From Monosiga brevicollis MX1 (taxonomy: Eukaryota; Opisthokonta; Choanoflagellata; Craspedida; Salpingoecidae), in assembly GCF_000002865.3 (NCBI RefSeq), contig NW_001865040.1, positions 1,547,450 through 1,611,449 on the forward strand: a stretch of DNA of 64,000 nt, given 5' to 3'. Below the pieces are notes generated by a model. That model made no database searches and had not been told where the DNA came from. It was given only the letters and a program-made list of their open reading frames with translations. Both the position numbers and the translations under genes were made by a program. Shown piece after piece: positions 1 to 11,596 of this stretch. How positions within the stretch are numbered: the first letter of the stretch is position 1; the number at the start of each line of letters is the position of its first letter.

Positions 1-1069
1 GCCAGAAGGGTCACGACCCAGAGCAAAGAGAACTGCGGGCTCAAAGTGCCGTACGTGATGGTACCCGGTACACGGCTTCCGCGAGCAACCGGCCCCTCGC
101 GTACCAAGCGAGCACGTCCGTCTTGTCCCTGATAGTTCGCTTGCAACAAGAGAGACACCTGGACAAGAGGACGGTACGGCATGACGAGGGTCGATCCTTC
201 TCAACCACACGAGTATTGAGAAGTCCGCACGTCATCGTACCCGGGTGTGCTTGTCCTGGAGAATCATCAGCAGAGAACGCCGCATGCGCTCCCACTGGCC
301 CGAGCTCATGTTCCCGTATACCTAAGGTTCACTCGACACAGCTGAGCTCCAAGCACGTGTTCATCGTTGCCAGTCGAGCATCGGTCAGGCGCCAACCTCG
401 AGTATGCGTTGGCTACATGCGGTAGCCAGCTCCTCGGCTGCACTATTGGCCACTATCGTGGTGGCCACAGTATGAATATGATTGAGCGTCAGGCCGAGCA
501 GCTCATCAGCCGTCCGCATGAGCATCAGCTGGTATTTGCAGACCATCAGCATCAAGTCGTACAGCTGCAAGTCAGATCCACGTCATGGCTGAAGTCAGAT
601 AGCACGCACGCCGGTGGATGCCAGGCGAGCCTAGCAGCTCAGACCTCGATCACAAGAAAGCAGGAGGAGGTGGATGGAGCGAGGCCAGGCTCGAAGCACC
701 GAGTTGAACGGACCTTGGACATGCTCTCTTCATTGAGGCGCATCGTGCTGGCTCGGCTCAGATGCTCGAAGATGGCATGGAGGCTGTCAGGGCTATACAT
801 GGCTTGTGGTTTGAACAGGGCATCCTGAAAGCTAGGAGCAAACAGAGCACGGGCGATATCTCCCAAGACTGCCGGACAAGGCCCCCAGCGCCCCAGAGTC
901 GAGAGTGTGAGGAGAAGCAACGCAAACGAGAGGGCGAGGATGGTGGGCATGTGATACCGCGGAGTGATTTGTCCGAGGGCACATTTTGAGCGGTCAGGCG
1001 CTCATCAAGGACATAGAGCATTTCGCAGCCCAGATTGAGCACCACAAGAGGAAGGGCGCGCTTGGACAT
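1..1069 (-). CDS. OSCP1: OSCP1 (organic solute carrier partner 1), 3' part off the left edge
   Basis: The exons join in phase: 1069-958, 868-714, 564-397, 321-241 and 158 to the window edge. The ATG at 1069 opens MSKRALPLVVLNLGCEMLYV, the conserved OSCP1 start. It is followed by the ALFKPQAMYSPDSLH and TMRLNEESMSK segments, then by LYDLMLMVCKYQLML, VYGNMSSGQWERM and RVPGTITYG, all in the order of the animal protein. The C-terminal part, roughly half by comparison with the animal protein, lies outside the window. The four introns are 82-149 bases long. OSCP1 in animals is linked to solute uptake and is often found among ciliary proteins, which would suit a flagellated cell; that role is family knowledge. 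The identity rests on remembered alignment over five exons and is firm. The last visible codons after RVPGTITYG may already be intron. Confidence 0.9.
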
Positions 1070-1554
1070 GGTGAAGCCTTTGATCCGCTGCCGCTTCGTA
1101 CCCCACCGACAACAATACAGTTTCCCTTGCAAGCTTGTCTCTGTGTCTTTTTTTTTTTGTTTTGTGTTCGAAATTGGCTTGTCAAGATGTCAGTCACTTT
1201 TTGCTTGTTTCCAGGGGGGAGGCGCATCTGGGCGTCAAAAGTGTTGATTGAACGCACGAGTCAGCGGTGGGAGCGCACACCAGGAATGGGCGGATGAAAG
1301 ACCAGAAGCGGTAGTCAGTGGCAAGCGCGCGCGTGTGTTGTTCAAAGTAGGCCGAGCAACAAGTACAAGGGTTCTGGCACCCCCTCATCAATAGACACCA
1401 AGGCACAAACAACAACAACAACGCCAAACGGGAGTACATTTAGGCCAGGCAGGCGATCCTATGAGAGCTGATAAAAGAAGATCTAATGAGGCAGGCGTCT
1501 CGCTTGCTGAGCCAAGGAGGCCTTCAATCTCTTCGAGATGCCGTGCGTTTGCCG
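1070..1554. other. Intergenic, no gene seen
   Basis: This stretch lies between the OSCP1 start codon and the 3' end of the GT49 gene, both on the minus strand. It should hold the OSCP1 promoter. I see no coding pattern, RNA gene or clear repeat apart from a T-run near 1149. Confidence 0.5.
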
Positions 1555-3649
1555 CTATCGGGCGTTTGCTTCGGCTTCCAACTGCAGTGCTGGGTCTTGC
1601 TCCACCGCCGCTGCTGGTTGCGACGGCTGGGTGGCCAGGCAATGGATGCCCCCATCAAAGGGACTTGCATGTAGCTTGGGCTTGACCGGACTGGTCCAGG
1701 CCGTGTCATGCAGGGTTTGCCGGTCGGCGGCATGAACTTTGCGCATGGTCAATAGATGCTCATGCATAGCTGGTGCAGATGCGTTGGCAGTGGGGTGAGG
1801 AACGTGTGTCAGAAACTCGCGGCGGAGGGTGTAGAAGCGGTAGTGGTGCCCACGCAGCGTCGTGATGAAAGAAATCTTGTTCTTGTAGCGCCCCACGTAT
1901 TGCTCGTGGTAACGTGGCAGGCGGGCACCCGACGCGTCGACGCGCTTGACAATAACAAACGGTTCCCAGTATTTGTCCTCCAGAGGGCCCTGGACCTCGA
2001 GCGGGAAAAAGCCTTCCATCATGTCACGCGACTCTTGAAACCACTTGTTGTAGTTTGTTGTTTGTACGCCAAAGGACCAGACAGCCGAAGGCGCGTCGCA
2101 GCGAGCCGGCGCAGGACGGATCTCCTTGATCAGCGGCATGATGCGGCGGGCGGTCACGTGAAAGGGGCGCACAATGCCCTGCGCCGCGTACTCGCGCAGC
2201 TTTTCAAAGTCACGAGGGATGCGAACGGTGCTGTCGCACTCCAAAGCTTCCCAATGGGGAACGACAAAGGCGGCGCGGTCGAGCGTGGCCATGGCCGGCA
2301 GCAAAAATTGGCGCAGCTTGGGATAGAGCGTGGAGGAGGGAACAAAATCCATGTCGCAGGTGAAGACAAAGTTGGTGCGTGCATGGTCCACAGCCAGATT
2401 TCGAAACACATTGATGGGCAGCTGGGGCTCTGAAGCAGGGTCGTGGCGGCGATAGCGATCAGTGTAGTAGTCGTCCTTGGTCGTAACGGGGTAGACGAGG
2501 ATCTTGACGTTTGTCCAATCTCGCGCAGTGCGGATGATGGCCTCAATTTGAACCTGAGCCTTGGCGTGACTCGCCTCATCAAAGTCAAACACGGCAAAGA
2601 CCGCCACCTTTGGCCCAGGCCAGGCATTGGCCAGCATGCCAAAGACATCGAGGCGGTCAAAGGTCGCTTGTGTCACGAGCGTGATATCGTCATAGCCACG
2701 GTCGTCTGCCATGCCTGCCAGGTCATCCTTGGCCACCACGAACCTGGTCACAGCATGCACATAAAAGAAGGGGCGGCGGGGGGGAACAGTGCACATCCAC
2801 AGCCAAGCATGAGCCATTGTTAGGAGGAGGTGGAGGGAAAAGAGGCATCGCAGGAGCACAGATCATCCTTTTTTGCAAGGAAGGAGTGTCGCCCGTGCCG
2901 ACTCTTACCAATCGTTGTCGGCACCATAGCGAAAGCCTTGATCATCGGGGCAGCAGCGGTTCTGCCCGCACTGGGCCACACAGTATCTGCGGATGCCACA
3001 CGAGGGAACCGGTTTTTTTTTTGAAGATGAGGAATACGCCGTGATGACTTGATGTTGGGCGTAGTTTTTCCTATCCCGGCTTTTCAGGCCATAAGACAGT
3101 GGGTGTCACGTACTTGACATCGCGTAAAAGCGTGTCATAGCTTGCCGCAAACTTTTGCCATTCGTCTTCGAGCGCGGCCAGTTCACGTGCGGCTTGCGCA
3201 GTGTTGTCGGCCGGGGTCCCAGCTTGAGATTGTGACAAGTTGCATAGGGCCAAATTTTTGGTGGTCATGACGTTGGGATTGAGGATTTGATCCATGAGAG
3301 CGGCTTGCTCTGGAGACACGCGTTTTACTTGGCGTTCCTCGCGGAGCTTGGGTAGTGCCATCCGGTTGGGTTCTGAGTGGTCAGGATGCGCAGTATTGCT
3401 CAAGCGGTGTTGCTCTGCCAGCGCGCGGGCACGCTGGATTTGAAGGTCACGGACGTGCTCGGTGGCCTCTTCTAGACGGTGGTCGACGACATCGTCGCCA
3501 ATCATGGATTCGGCCACAGTATCCAAGTCATACGGAATGATGATGATCGAGATCATAAGCAGCAGCATGAGGACCAAGGTCGTGCCACAGGCGCAGAAGA
3601 TGACCTGCCGCAGCCATCGCGTGCTGCCACTCGCGCCCGCCATGACCAT
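1555..3649 (-). CDS. GT49-family glycosyltransferase (LARGE / B4GAT1-like), type II membrane protein
   Basis: The first exon begins at 3649 (ATG, with a second ATG at 3643). It encodes a short basic tail, one membrane span rich in Leu/Ile (about residues 15-40) and a charged, helical stem. A middle exon ending at 2909 adds a Cys-rich stretch (CVAQCGQNRCCPD). The last exon (2743-1555) carries the catalytic domain: DDITLVTQATFDRL, then NVFRNLAVDHARTNFVFTCD with the DMD metal-binding motif, and near the end EPFVIVKR and YVGRYKNKISFI. These are the hallmarks of GT49, the family of B4GAT1 and the second LARGE domain, which add glucuronic acid to extend O-mannose glycans in the Golgi. The exact sugar here is inference. 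There is one GT domain, so it resembles B4GAT1 rather than two-domain LARGE. The exon 1 to exon 2 junction (donor near 3114) is not settled. Confidence 0.8.
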
Positions 3650-4599
3650 TGGCAGCGGTCTGAGCCAAGGGCTTGAACTGGCAACGAGTTATTATGTGCA
3701 CAGTACAGGAACAATGGATAGGATCGGTGACGGAGAGGAACCTGGATGTTTGACACTGGAGCTGGAGCAATGGGTTCAAATGATCAAACACATGACGCTG
3801 AGTGCGAGCCGCGTTCTCGGGTGGTGGGTACAAGACGCCAGAGGGTTGGGAAAGCACAAATCGGCCAAAGGGACTGGATGTCTGAGAGCAATCAGATGAC
3901 CAGAGGGGCACGTTAGCGCGCCGGGAAGCCAAGTAAGTCCGTTCAAAGTAGGTAGGAAGTGCTTGCACTCGCAACTGCGAGATGTGCAGGAAAATGGCAG
4001 TGCAAACTGATGTACCTTCTTTTTTTTTTTTAGTGGTTGAATGTAGTCCAAGGTCGTTGTTCTATACCGGCAGTGCGTGTGCGGCGCTCCTGCGCAGGCC
4101 AGACCAAGGAATTACTTTGACGAACGGTATTTCGGGTACTAGAGTAGCCGGCTCTTGAGTGTGTGCACGTCAGCGAGATTGTTGAGCAAAGAGAAGCCAC
4201 CACCATCAAATACGACGGCAAGGCGGGCACGGTTGCTGCGTGAACCGCTCGCCCCGGCACGCTATACATCCTTTGCCCCCCACACACTTTGATCCATGTC
4301 CGCCTGACCAGTTCGGTTTGCTTGCACGCAAGCCTTTCTGATTGTCATGTTTTTTTCTCATCACACACGGCAAAAAGGTTGTTCTTTCTTCACCACAAGG
4401 AATCTCACTCAAGTGGGCAGGGACGAGGTGCTCCTCGGGGGGTTGACTACTTTTGGCGATCAAATTATTGGTCAGTTGGATGTCGATGGCTTTCGATTCA
4501 TTCGGTTTCTTCGCGGTTGCATCCATCAGTCGGTCCGGTCTGTCTCGAGGGCAGGAGGGAGGAGTTGATCCGATGCGACCAGGAGTGTCGGGGTGGGGG
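3650..4599. other. Intergenic, no gene seen
   Basis: This spacer lies between the GT49 start and the 3' end of the mitochondrial carrier. It contains a T-run near 4020-4031. Open frames on both strands lack any recognisable protein pattern. Confidence 0.5.
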
Positions 4600-6159
4600 T
4601 CAAATATTGCAGTAGTCCTTGAGAAGGTTGCTAGAGAGCTCGTAGACGGCGAAGGTGACGCCATTGAGTGGGAAAGCACGCAGGAGGCAGGAGGCTAGCC
4701 CATTGCCAAAGACACGTAGGCCATGCGTGCGATAGAGCTGGCGTGCACAGTCGACTACACCAGTGTACCGTGGTCGATCAAGGTCCTGCGTTTGCAGATG
4801 CGTCTTGATCACATCCAAGGGATAAACTGTGAGCCAGGACAGAGCCCCTGCCATGCCACCATTGAAGATGGCTACGGCAAAAGCCTCCACTGGGCCAGCC
4901 TCCACTACAAGTCACGCACCACGAGCGCAGGTGACGCCAGGGGGATGAGATGGGGGTGAGGGGCCGGGTTCGGGCACAAATTTGGATGCAGGCGCGCGCG
5001 GGAGTCGAAGGAACAGCGGTGCAGGGTCGACAGGCCAGTGGACGCACGTCGATAAGTGAGGCGACGAAAGTATTCATAGATGATGAAGTAGGCACCGAAG
5101 GAAGGCGCATCGCGCAGCATGGTAATGCCCGTGCCCTAGGGTGCACCCAAGCATGTGCAAGAGCAAGCATCGTCAATCGAGCCGGCACTCGTGTCGATGC
5201 ACGGGGGCAAGACGGCATTGTCAAGCTATAACGGTCATCATGGTACCTTGAAGACACCCTGTGGTCCTTTGGTCCGAAAAATCTTGACCAGCTCACGCCA
5301 GGTGCTCGTCTGTCCATGGCCTTCACGCTGGGCCAGCTATCAGAGAGGAAGGAGCACCATGAGGACACGTTGTGGTTGAGACATGCGGGTGCGATCGCTC
5401 AATAAACTAGAGGCGTGAGTGGGGGGAAGGGTTGCAGCAAATGGCAGAAGCGTCAGAGACCAACCTGCACGCGACATTTGAGCAACTCGGTCGGGGTGCT
5501 GATGAGCGAGCAGAAACCGCCGGCCACGGTTCCTGGGGAAGCAGATATATGAACCCAGTTGCTTGAGCCTCTGACCAGCATCATGGGGACGGGGGGGGGG
5601 AGGGGGTGACAAACAACGGACACTGATACGGTCACATACCACTGGCCATGATAACGCCGTAGCTGTGACTATCACGGTGGGCACCTGCGGATAAGAGTCG
5701 CGAGGTGGCTCCGTAAGCCGAGAAGAGGATGGCGTTGAGTGCCCCGACGCCTGTATCGCATTGTCAAGCATCATGCGCACATGGTGAAGGTTGTCAGAAG
5801 ACTCACATGATTGATTCACCTTCAAGCAGCGGCATGGGGTGCAGAGCGGGGCGGGTTGGCTGACAGGCTTACCAAGGAGCGGCGGGCCCACGCCTCGATA
5901 AAAGGCAAGGAGACCATCTTGACGGGCGATGTTGAGGACCGTGCCCATGATCGTGGCTCCCGGGGTATGTGCGGTCTGCAGCCGCACCTGTGACCCGGGC
6001 GTCCCCAGTGACATGACGGTGAGGGTCAAGGCAAGGACACAATCAGCGTGAAATCGCCGCCACTCGGGGGGCAGACCTTGACGATATCCAGGGGTTGGCC
6101 GATGACGAGACCCGCCGAGCCACCAAGCCAGCCAGAGATAAAATCATTGAGATTCTTGG
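4600..6159 (-). CDS. SLC25 mitochondrial carrier (basic amino acid / carnitine branch), first exon not found
   Basis: Seven exons join in phase: 6159-6077, 5987-5873, 5750-5640, 5532-5465, 5336-5247, 5135-5048 and 4904-4600 (stop). Three copies of the carrier signature are visible: GQPLDIVKVRLQ in repeat 1, STPTELLKCRVQ in repeat 2 and VYPLDVIKTHLQ in repeat 3. Each is followed by the usual short helix and a G-rich second helix, for example FYRGVGPPLLG. SLC25 proteins exchange metabolites across the inner mitochondrial membrane. PTELLKCRVQ in repeat 2 and the overall spacing resemble the ornithine carrier, carnitine-acylcarnitine carrier and SLC25A45/48 group, so a basic amino acid or carnitine-like substrate is a reasonable guess only. 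The first exon in hand starts inside helix 1, after a CAG acceptor, so an initiator exon must lie upstream of 6160; I could not place it. Confidence 0.85.
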
Positions 6160-7208
6160 CTGCGTGACAAGAATCAAATGGTGTGGTCAAGGATCAGAAC
6201 GTGGCCAAAGTCAGTACTGGCATCTAGCAACAAGCGAGCCGTCAGGGCGGCACCCAGCCTATCGTGGGTCGTGGAGGGGACCTACCCATTCTGGTGGTGA
6301 TGGGGGGGGTGGGGGTACTGGTTGTGGTTATTGCCGAGGCGGTCAAGGCCAGTGCCTCGGCCCAAATCAGTCCAGCGCTGGTAGCCCTGGCAGTAGGAGG
6401 GGTGGACTTTCACGCCAAAGGGTGTAGATGGTCCACGATCCGGTGGTGGGTGGCTGACCCGTGATGCGCTCCGATGATCTTGACTGACTGACGCCCCGAC
6501 CGTGTGTTGATGTTCAAAGCGCAGGATGATCGCGGCAGCACGCACGGTCGCGCTACCAGAAGGCCAGAGCCAACTGACGGGCAGCGGTGTAGGAGGAGCG
6601 TGTCAGAGGCCACGGACAAATCTGCGAGAGAGCGAGTGCGCTCCAGCTGCCGTGAGCCAGCACGCACACCAGACGATGAAACTGGAGAGAGCGACGAGCG
6701 CGCGAAAGAGCGACAAATTCGCAGAACGTCGATATCGTCTGACAATCGAGGATTTGTCAGCACAGACAGTGGAGACAACGGGTGTTGTGACCAGATGGAA
6801 TGCTACCAGCTGTCGAGGGCAGGGTGGAGTGTAACGGGGATGGCACTTTTGTAAGCAGTGCGCTGTGGGAAGCGGTGGGTTAGGAGAGGTAGAACACGGT
6901 GATTGATCGTGTTGAAACATCGTGACAAGACGGTTGGTAGCAGGGCCATCCGCCCCCTGAGCTGCGGACGCTGTGCAACGGCAGCTCGATGCAGGGCAGC
7001 AGATAGCAGATAGCGGATAGCAGTGGAGATGGCGAGGTCCTAATGAGACCGGGGGTTGGTGCTGTACCTCGATCAATGGCGGCGAGCCAACAAGAGCTGA
7101 CCCACTCGTGAGCGGTTCAAAAGGCCAGTGTGGCGTCACAGCTCACTCCTTAGGGTCAATGTAACGTAAAGAAGAGAGAAGAAAAGAGAGAGAGAGTGAG
7201 AGAGAGAG

Positions 7209-7260
<52 letters not shown>

Positions 7261-8072
7261 NNNNNNNNNNNNNNNNNNNNNNNNNNNNNNNNNNNNNNNN
7301 NNNNNNNNNNTCTCTCTCTCTCTGTGCTCTGTGTGTGTCTTAAGGTGTAAAAGTGAGTGTATGCTCGTCGCTCTGGCTCTCTCTCTGCTGTGCGTCTGGC
7401 TCTCGTTCGGTCGGGTGGCAGCCAGTGTGCTGGGGCTGCGGATGTTGATGTTCCTGTTCCGCCTGTGGGTGCCGTGGTGAAGTGAGCATTCATGGATGTC
7501 GTTCCTCAATGATTCGCGCGCGTTTGTGTGGGTGTGTGGGGGGAAGAACATCGTTGTTGTCGTTGCACTTCTGATGGGTTACACCCGCTCGAGGTTCATC
7601 TGATGCTGACTGAGTCCAATCTGTTTGGGGGCGTCTCATGGCCTCGCCGGTCCCCCTCTGTCTTTGCGCTTTGGGTTGCGACTGGATGAGGCTACATGGG
7701 TGCATGTGTGTTTGAAGTTCCTTCATCCCTCCATCTTCTCCACTGGCTGCCTTGAAAAGAGCCTTTGACTGGACATGTTTTGTCGTGTTTTGTGCTCGCT
7801 CTGATGAGCCGGTCGCCCAGGGCCGATACTCTGCCAATGCTCGCCAGCCATTTCTCTAATTTCTCTGCTTCTCGGTTCTGGATCGCTCCATCCTCCATGT
7901 AGATCATAAACGCAGGCCCGGCCCCGAAGCAACGGAACGTGTCCAAAACGGTCACAGAAAGCTGCGGGGGAGTGTCATCAGCCCAATCCGAGTGCCTGGC
8001 TTGCTGGGCTTGTTTTGACGGCTCTTCTCTGCTCCGAGTGCCTCCCACTCTATCCGACCCCACACCGGCGCC
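6160..8072. other. Gene-poor stretch with an assembly gap
   Basis: It probably holds the missing first exon and promoter of the carrier gene (minus) and the promoter of the kinase gene (plus). A G-rich and Pro/His-coding patch lies near 6290-6420, without a recognisable protein. The GA/TC repeat and the N run are listed separately. No RNA gene is seen. Confidence 0.5.
7186..7335. repeat. (GA)n repeat, 50-N gap, then (TC)n repeat
   Basis: The left side of the gap (7261-7310, exactly 50 N) is almost pure GA; the right side begins with pure TC. The 50 N are a placeholder of unknown true length. Confidence 0.95.
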
Positions 8073-10876
8073 ATGGCCCACAAAACACAAACGCTCAATA
8101 CGACAGATCTCAGTCGGTTGAGCGAAGATGATCGCATCGCCGTGATGCAGATGGTCAAGGAGAACGAGCTCTCCGTAGAGGAAGCCATTGCCAAGGTCAA
8201 GGGCCAAACCGGCACTGACCGCACCATGACCCTCAGCAAGATTGTGGGTGGCAAATTCGATCGTCGTAAGCGCATGGCCTTTCGTAAGGATCGTGGACGC
8301 CTCTACCTCGAGCTGCAGGCCGTCAAGGCCTCGGCGTTCTACGTCCTCGCCTGCACTGTCAAGCAAGGTCGTGACCTCTTGGCCATGAACAAGAACAACA
8401 CCGCCACACCCTTTGTCAAGGCTTACATCACTCCGGAACTCAAGGACAAGTCGAGCAAGCGCAAAACCCAGCCTCGCAAGAATACGGTCAACCCCATGTA
8501 CAACGAGCAGTTTAGCTGGGAAATTCGCGCCAACACTGATCTGGATGCCATGAAACTTCACATCGAGGTGTACGAGCATGCCGTGCTCCGGCGTTCGCAG
8601 TTCATGGGCTCCATGGCCTTCCCCTTGGCCGAAATCTTTGAGGGCGGCTCTCTCCAGGGTTGGTTCCGCCTGCTCGATCAAACCAAGGGCGACTTTCAGT
8701 TTATCCCCTTCAAGCCCAAAGTCAAGAATGAGGCCGCCATGTCTACTCGTCCAAAGTCCAAGGACGTTGTCAAATCCCAACCCGCCAATGCCGAGCCCGA
8801 CAAACCCCTTGCGCGCCATGCCCCGTGCGTTTGTTTGCCCTGCGCTCCACCCGCGTATACAAAAGAGAGAACCCAGTGACTTCCGCGCGTCATAGCTCAC
8901 CTCCCGCCTACTTTGTTGCCCTTTTCCAAAAAATCATCCCACATCAGGGCTGCCAGCAAGCCCGTGCCGCCCAGTCCCGCTGCTCCCGCATCACCGGCAC
9001 CCCCCGTCGATACCCTGGCAGGCAAGCAGAAGGTTCTTAGCAACGTCTCTGCAGGTAGCTTCAAGTTTTTGAAGGTCCTGGGTCAGGGTTCCTTCGGCAA
9101 GGTCCTTTTGGCCGAAGAGAAAGCCACCAAGGAGGTTTTTGCTGTCAAGGTGCGTCCTCCTGCCGAGTATATGCAAGCGCGTGTGCCCATCCGTGGCCCC
9201 ACCTCCGGACTTGTGTTGGGAACACTTGGGACTAACCGGTTTGACAACATGGATGTATTTTAGATTTTGAAAAAGACCGTCGTGGTTGAAGACGATGACG
9301 TGGAATGTACCATGATTGAGCGTCGCGTGCTCGAGCTGGCCGGCGGTAGCCCCTTCCTGACCAACCTGGTCGCCACCTTCCAGACCCCCGAGCACCTGTA
9401 CTTCGTCATGGAGATGGTGACGGGTGGTGATCTCATGTTCCACATTCAGAAGAAGCGCCGCTTTCCCACTGAACTGACCCGCTTCTACACGGGTGAAATC
9501 TGCTTGGGCTTGTGGTTCTTGCACAAGAGCGGTGTCTTGTACCGTGATCTCAAGCTCGACAACGTCATGCTGGCTGGCGACGGACACATCAAGATTGCCG
9601 ATTTTGGCATGTGCAAGGAAAATATGTGGGGTGCAGCCACCACCACCACCTTTTGCGGTACGTCCATCAGACAGTTGGAGGAGCCTGCCACATCTACGAG
9701 CTTGCAAGGTCATCGCCCGTGCTTTCCACCGGCGGCTCGGGGCGCTTATCTCATGGCTGTGCATCGCGATGGTTGCGTAGGCACGCCCGGTTATTTGGCT
9801 CCTGAAATTATCAAGGAGCTTCCCTACGGTGCTTCCGTGGATTGGTGGTCTTTGGGTGTCCTGATCTTTGAAATGCTCCTGGGCGATTCACCTTTTGAGG
9901 GCGAGGATGAGGATGAGCTGTTCAACGAGATTCTCACCAAGAAGCTGTCCTATCCCCCTCGCCTCGCACCCGAGGCCAAGGCCCTGTTGGACGGTTTTCT
10001 GCAGCGCGACCCCTCCAAGCGCCTTGGCTGCGGTCGCGATGGCAAGAAGGATATCATGGAACACCCCTTCTTCTCAAGCATTGACTGGGCCAAGCTTGAG
10101 CGTCGTGAGGTGCGTGCCACGTTCAATTCCAGCTCGACAGGCAGTATAACGCAGCTTTCTTGCTCGCTGTGGCTCCATGCGCAGGTTGCTTATCCGTACG
10201 CCTGTCGTGTCGCACGCGCTCACTCCTTGCCTTAGATCAAGCCGCCATATGTGCCCGAGACGCGTGATCCTCGCGAGGCTGCCAACTTCGACCCCGAGTT
10301 CACCGAGGCCGACACAAGCCTGACTCCCTCCGATCCCTATGACATTGCCAACATTGACCAGGGCGTCTTCTCCAAGTTTTCCTACGTCAACGAGGGCTTT
10401 TTCACGGGCCAAAAACCCAGCACCCAGCCTCAGCGCCCAGCTCTTTTCGACTACGCCTGGTATCGCCCAGACCTGCCTCGCGACGAGGCAGCCCGCCAGC
10501 TCAAGGGCCAAGAAGTGGGCACCTTTTTTGTTCGCGAATCCTCAACGCAACCTGGGTACGTGACCATCTCTACCATGCCTGATCTTGCTCGGTTATTTCG
10601 AAGCGCCTGACTTGATCCCTTCCATTCTCATTGGTCACTGCTATTCAACTCATTGCCCCCTCCCTCCACTCTAGCTGCTATGCCATTGCCATGGTGTCCG
10701 AGAACAACAAGATTTGGAACGGTCTGGTCACTCCCAGCGTGACTGGCGATGGACGCGTTCTGTATAAGCTTTTTGTCAAGCAAAAGTTTGAAAGTCTGCC
10801 TGAGCTTGTGACATACTACACCCAACATCCTGTCACGACGGGTCCTTCAGGCAATCGCCTCTGCCTCCGTGCTTAA
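8073..10876 (+). CDS. C2 - PKC-type AGC kinase - SH2 fusion protein
   Basis: Six exons join in phase: 8073-8824, 8948-9149, 9264-9657, 9781-10109, 10236-10555 and 10675-10876, giving 732 residues. A C2 domain spans about residues 80-205 ([18 protein letters not shown]); the usual calcium-binding Asp residues are not seen. The kinase domain starts near residue 288: GQGSFGKV loop, FAVK lysine, YRDLKLDN catalytic loop near 410, ADFGMCKE, and activation loop [15 protein letters not shown]. The AGC tail has a turn motif (LTPSD, near 588) and a PKC hydrophobic motif (FSKFSY, near 604). An SH2 domain follows at about 634-730: [15 protein letters not shown] with the phosphotyrosine-binding Arg, GCYAIAMV, and [12 protein letters not shown]. 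No C1 (DAG-binding) Cys/His pattern is visible. Every catalytic residue is present, so it should be an active Ser/Thr kinase. Recruitment to phosphotyrosine is inference. Confidence 0.93.
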
Positions 10877-11596
10877 CTGCAGACTTTTGAGCTCAGCCAG
10901 ATGACCTCCTCGACCAGCCCCTTCTCAACTCTCGGCTTTGTCACTATTTTTTTTTGTGTGATGTTCTCGTTCTTGTTGCTTTATGTCACTGCACTTTGTC
11001 TAGTACTTTTTGCCAGTGTATCGAATGGCCTGCGCCTCGATGGCGCATCTGTTCTGGCAGCTTGAAGCTGCGATTGCCTTGGTCATTTGTGTAACGTGAT
11101 ACGCCCTTGTGGCCTTTTCATGTTCATTCCTTCGTCATGCCGTTGCCTGACACATCCACTGTCACCCCTGCTTGTTGCGTGCCGTGCATCGACTGCCGTG
11201 ATGCCTCGTGAGTGGTGTTGTTTACACGTTGAATGTTTTCATGTTGTGTTTCACCTGGTTTGTCAAGATGCGTGCCAATCACCTTGGCTTGGCTCGTCCA
11301 TGTCGTTTGTGCTTCGTTTCACTGACTCGTCTTCTTGCCATTGCCTGCGGGTCCCCGTTCTTTTGGAGGTTGTCTTGCGCCATATCTTTGTCTGCAAGCC
11401 CACCAGCTCGGGTGCGATTGTGCACTTTTTCCGTACGCATGCGCACGAATTCAACATTTCTATCTCAGTCTGCCCATGCTGCACTCGTTGTGCTTATAGC
11501 GCTCCACAAAAGAGCGCAGACCTTGTGTACCATCGGAAAGGTGTCAATTATCATTCTGAAACAATCATTATATCGTGTCTATTGTCTGGCCAAATG
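10877..11596. other. Convergent intergenic spacer
   Basis: It lies between the stop of the kinase-SH2 gene (plus) and the stop of the SNF2 gene (minus). It is T-rich, with long but featureless open frames on the plus strand. No gene is assigned. Confidence 0.5.

Noticed and set aside
6264-6464. A hydrophobic plus-strand frame resembling a membrane span
   Set aside because: It derives from a G/T-rich patch, has no supporting exon and lies where the carrier's first exon is expected on the other strand.
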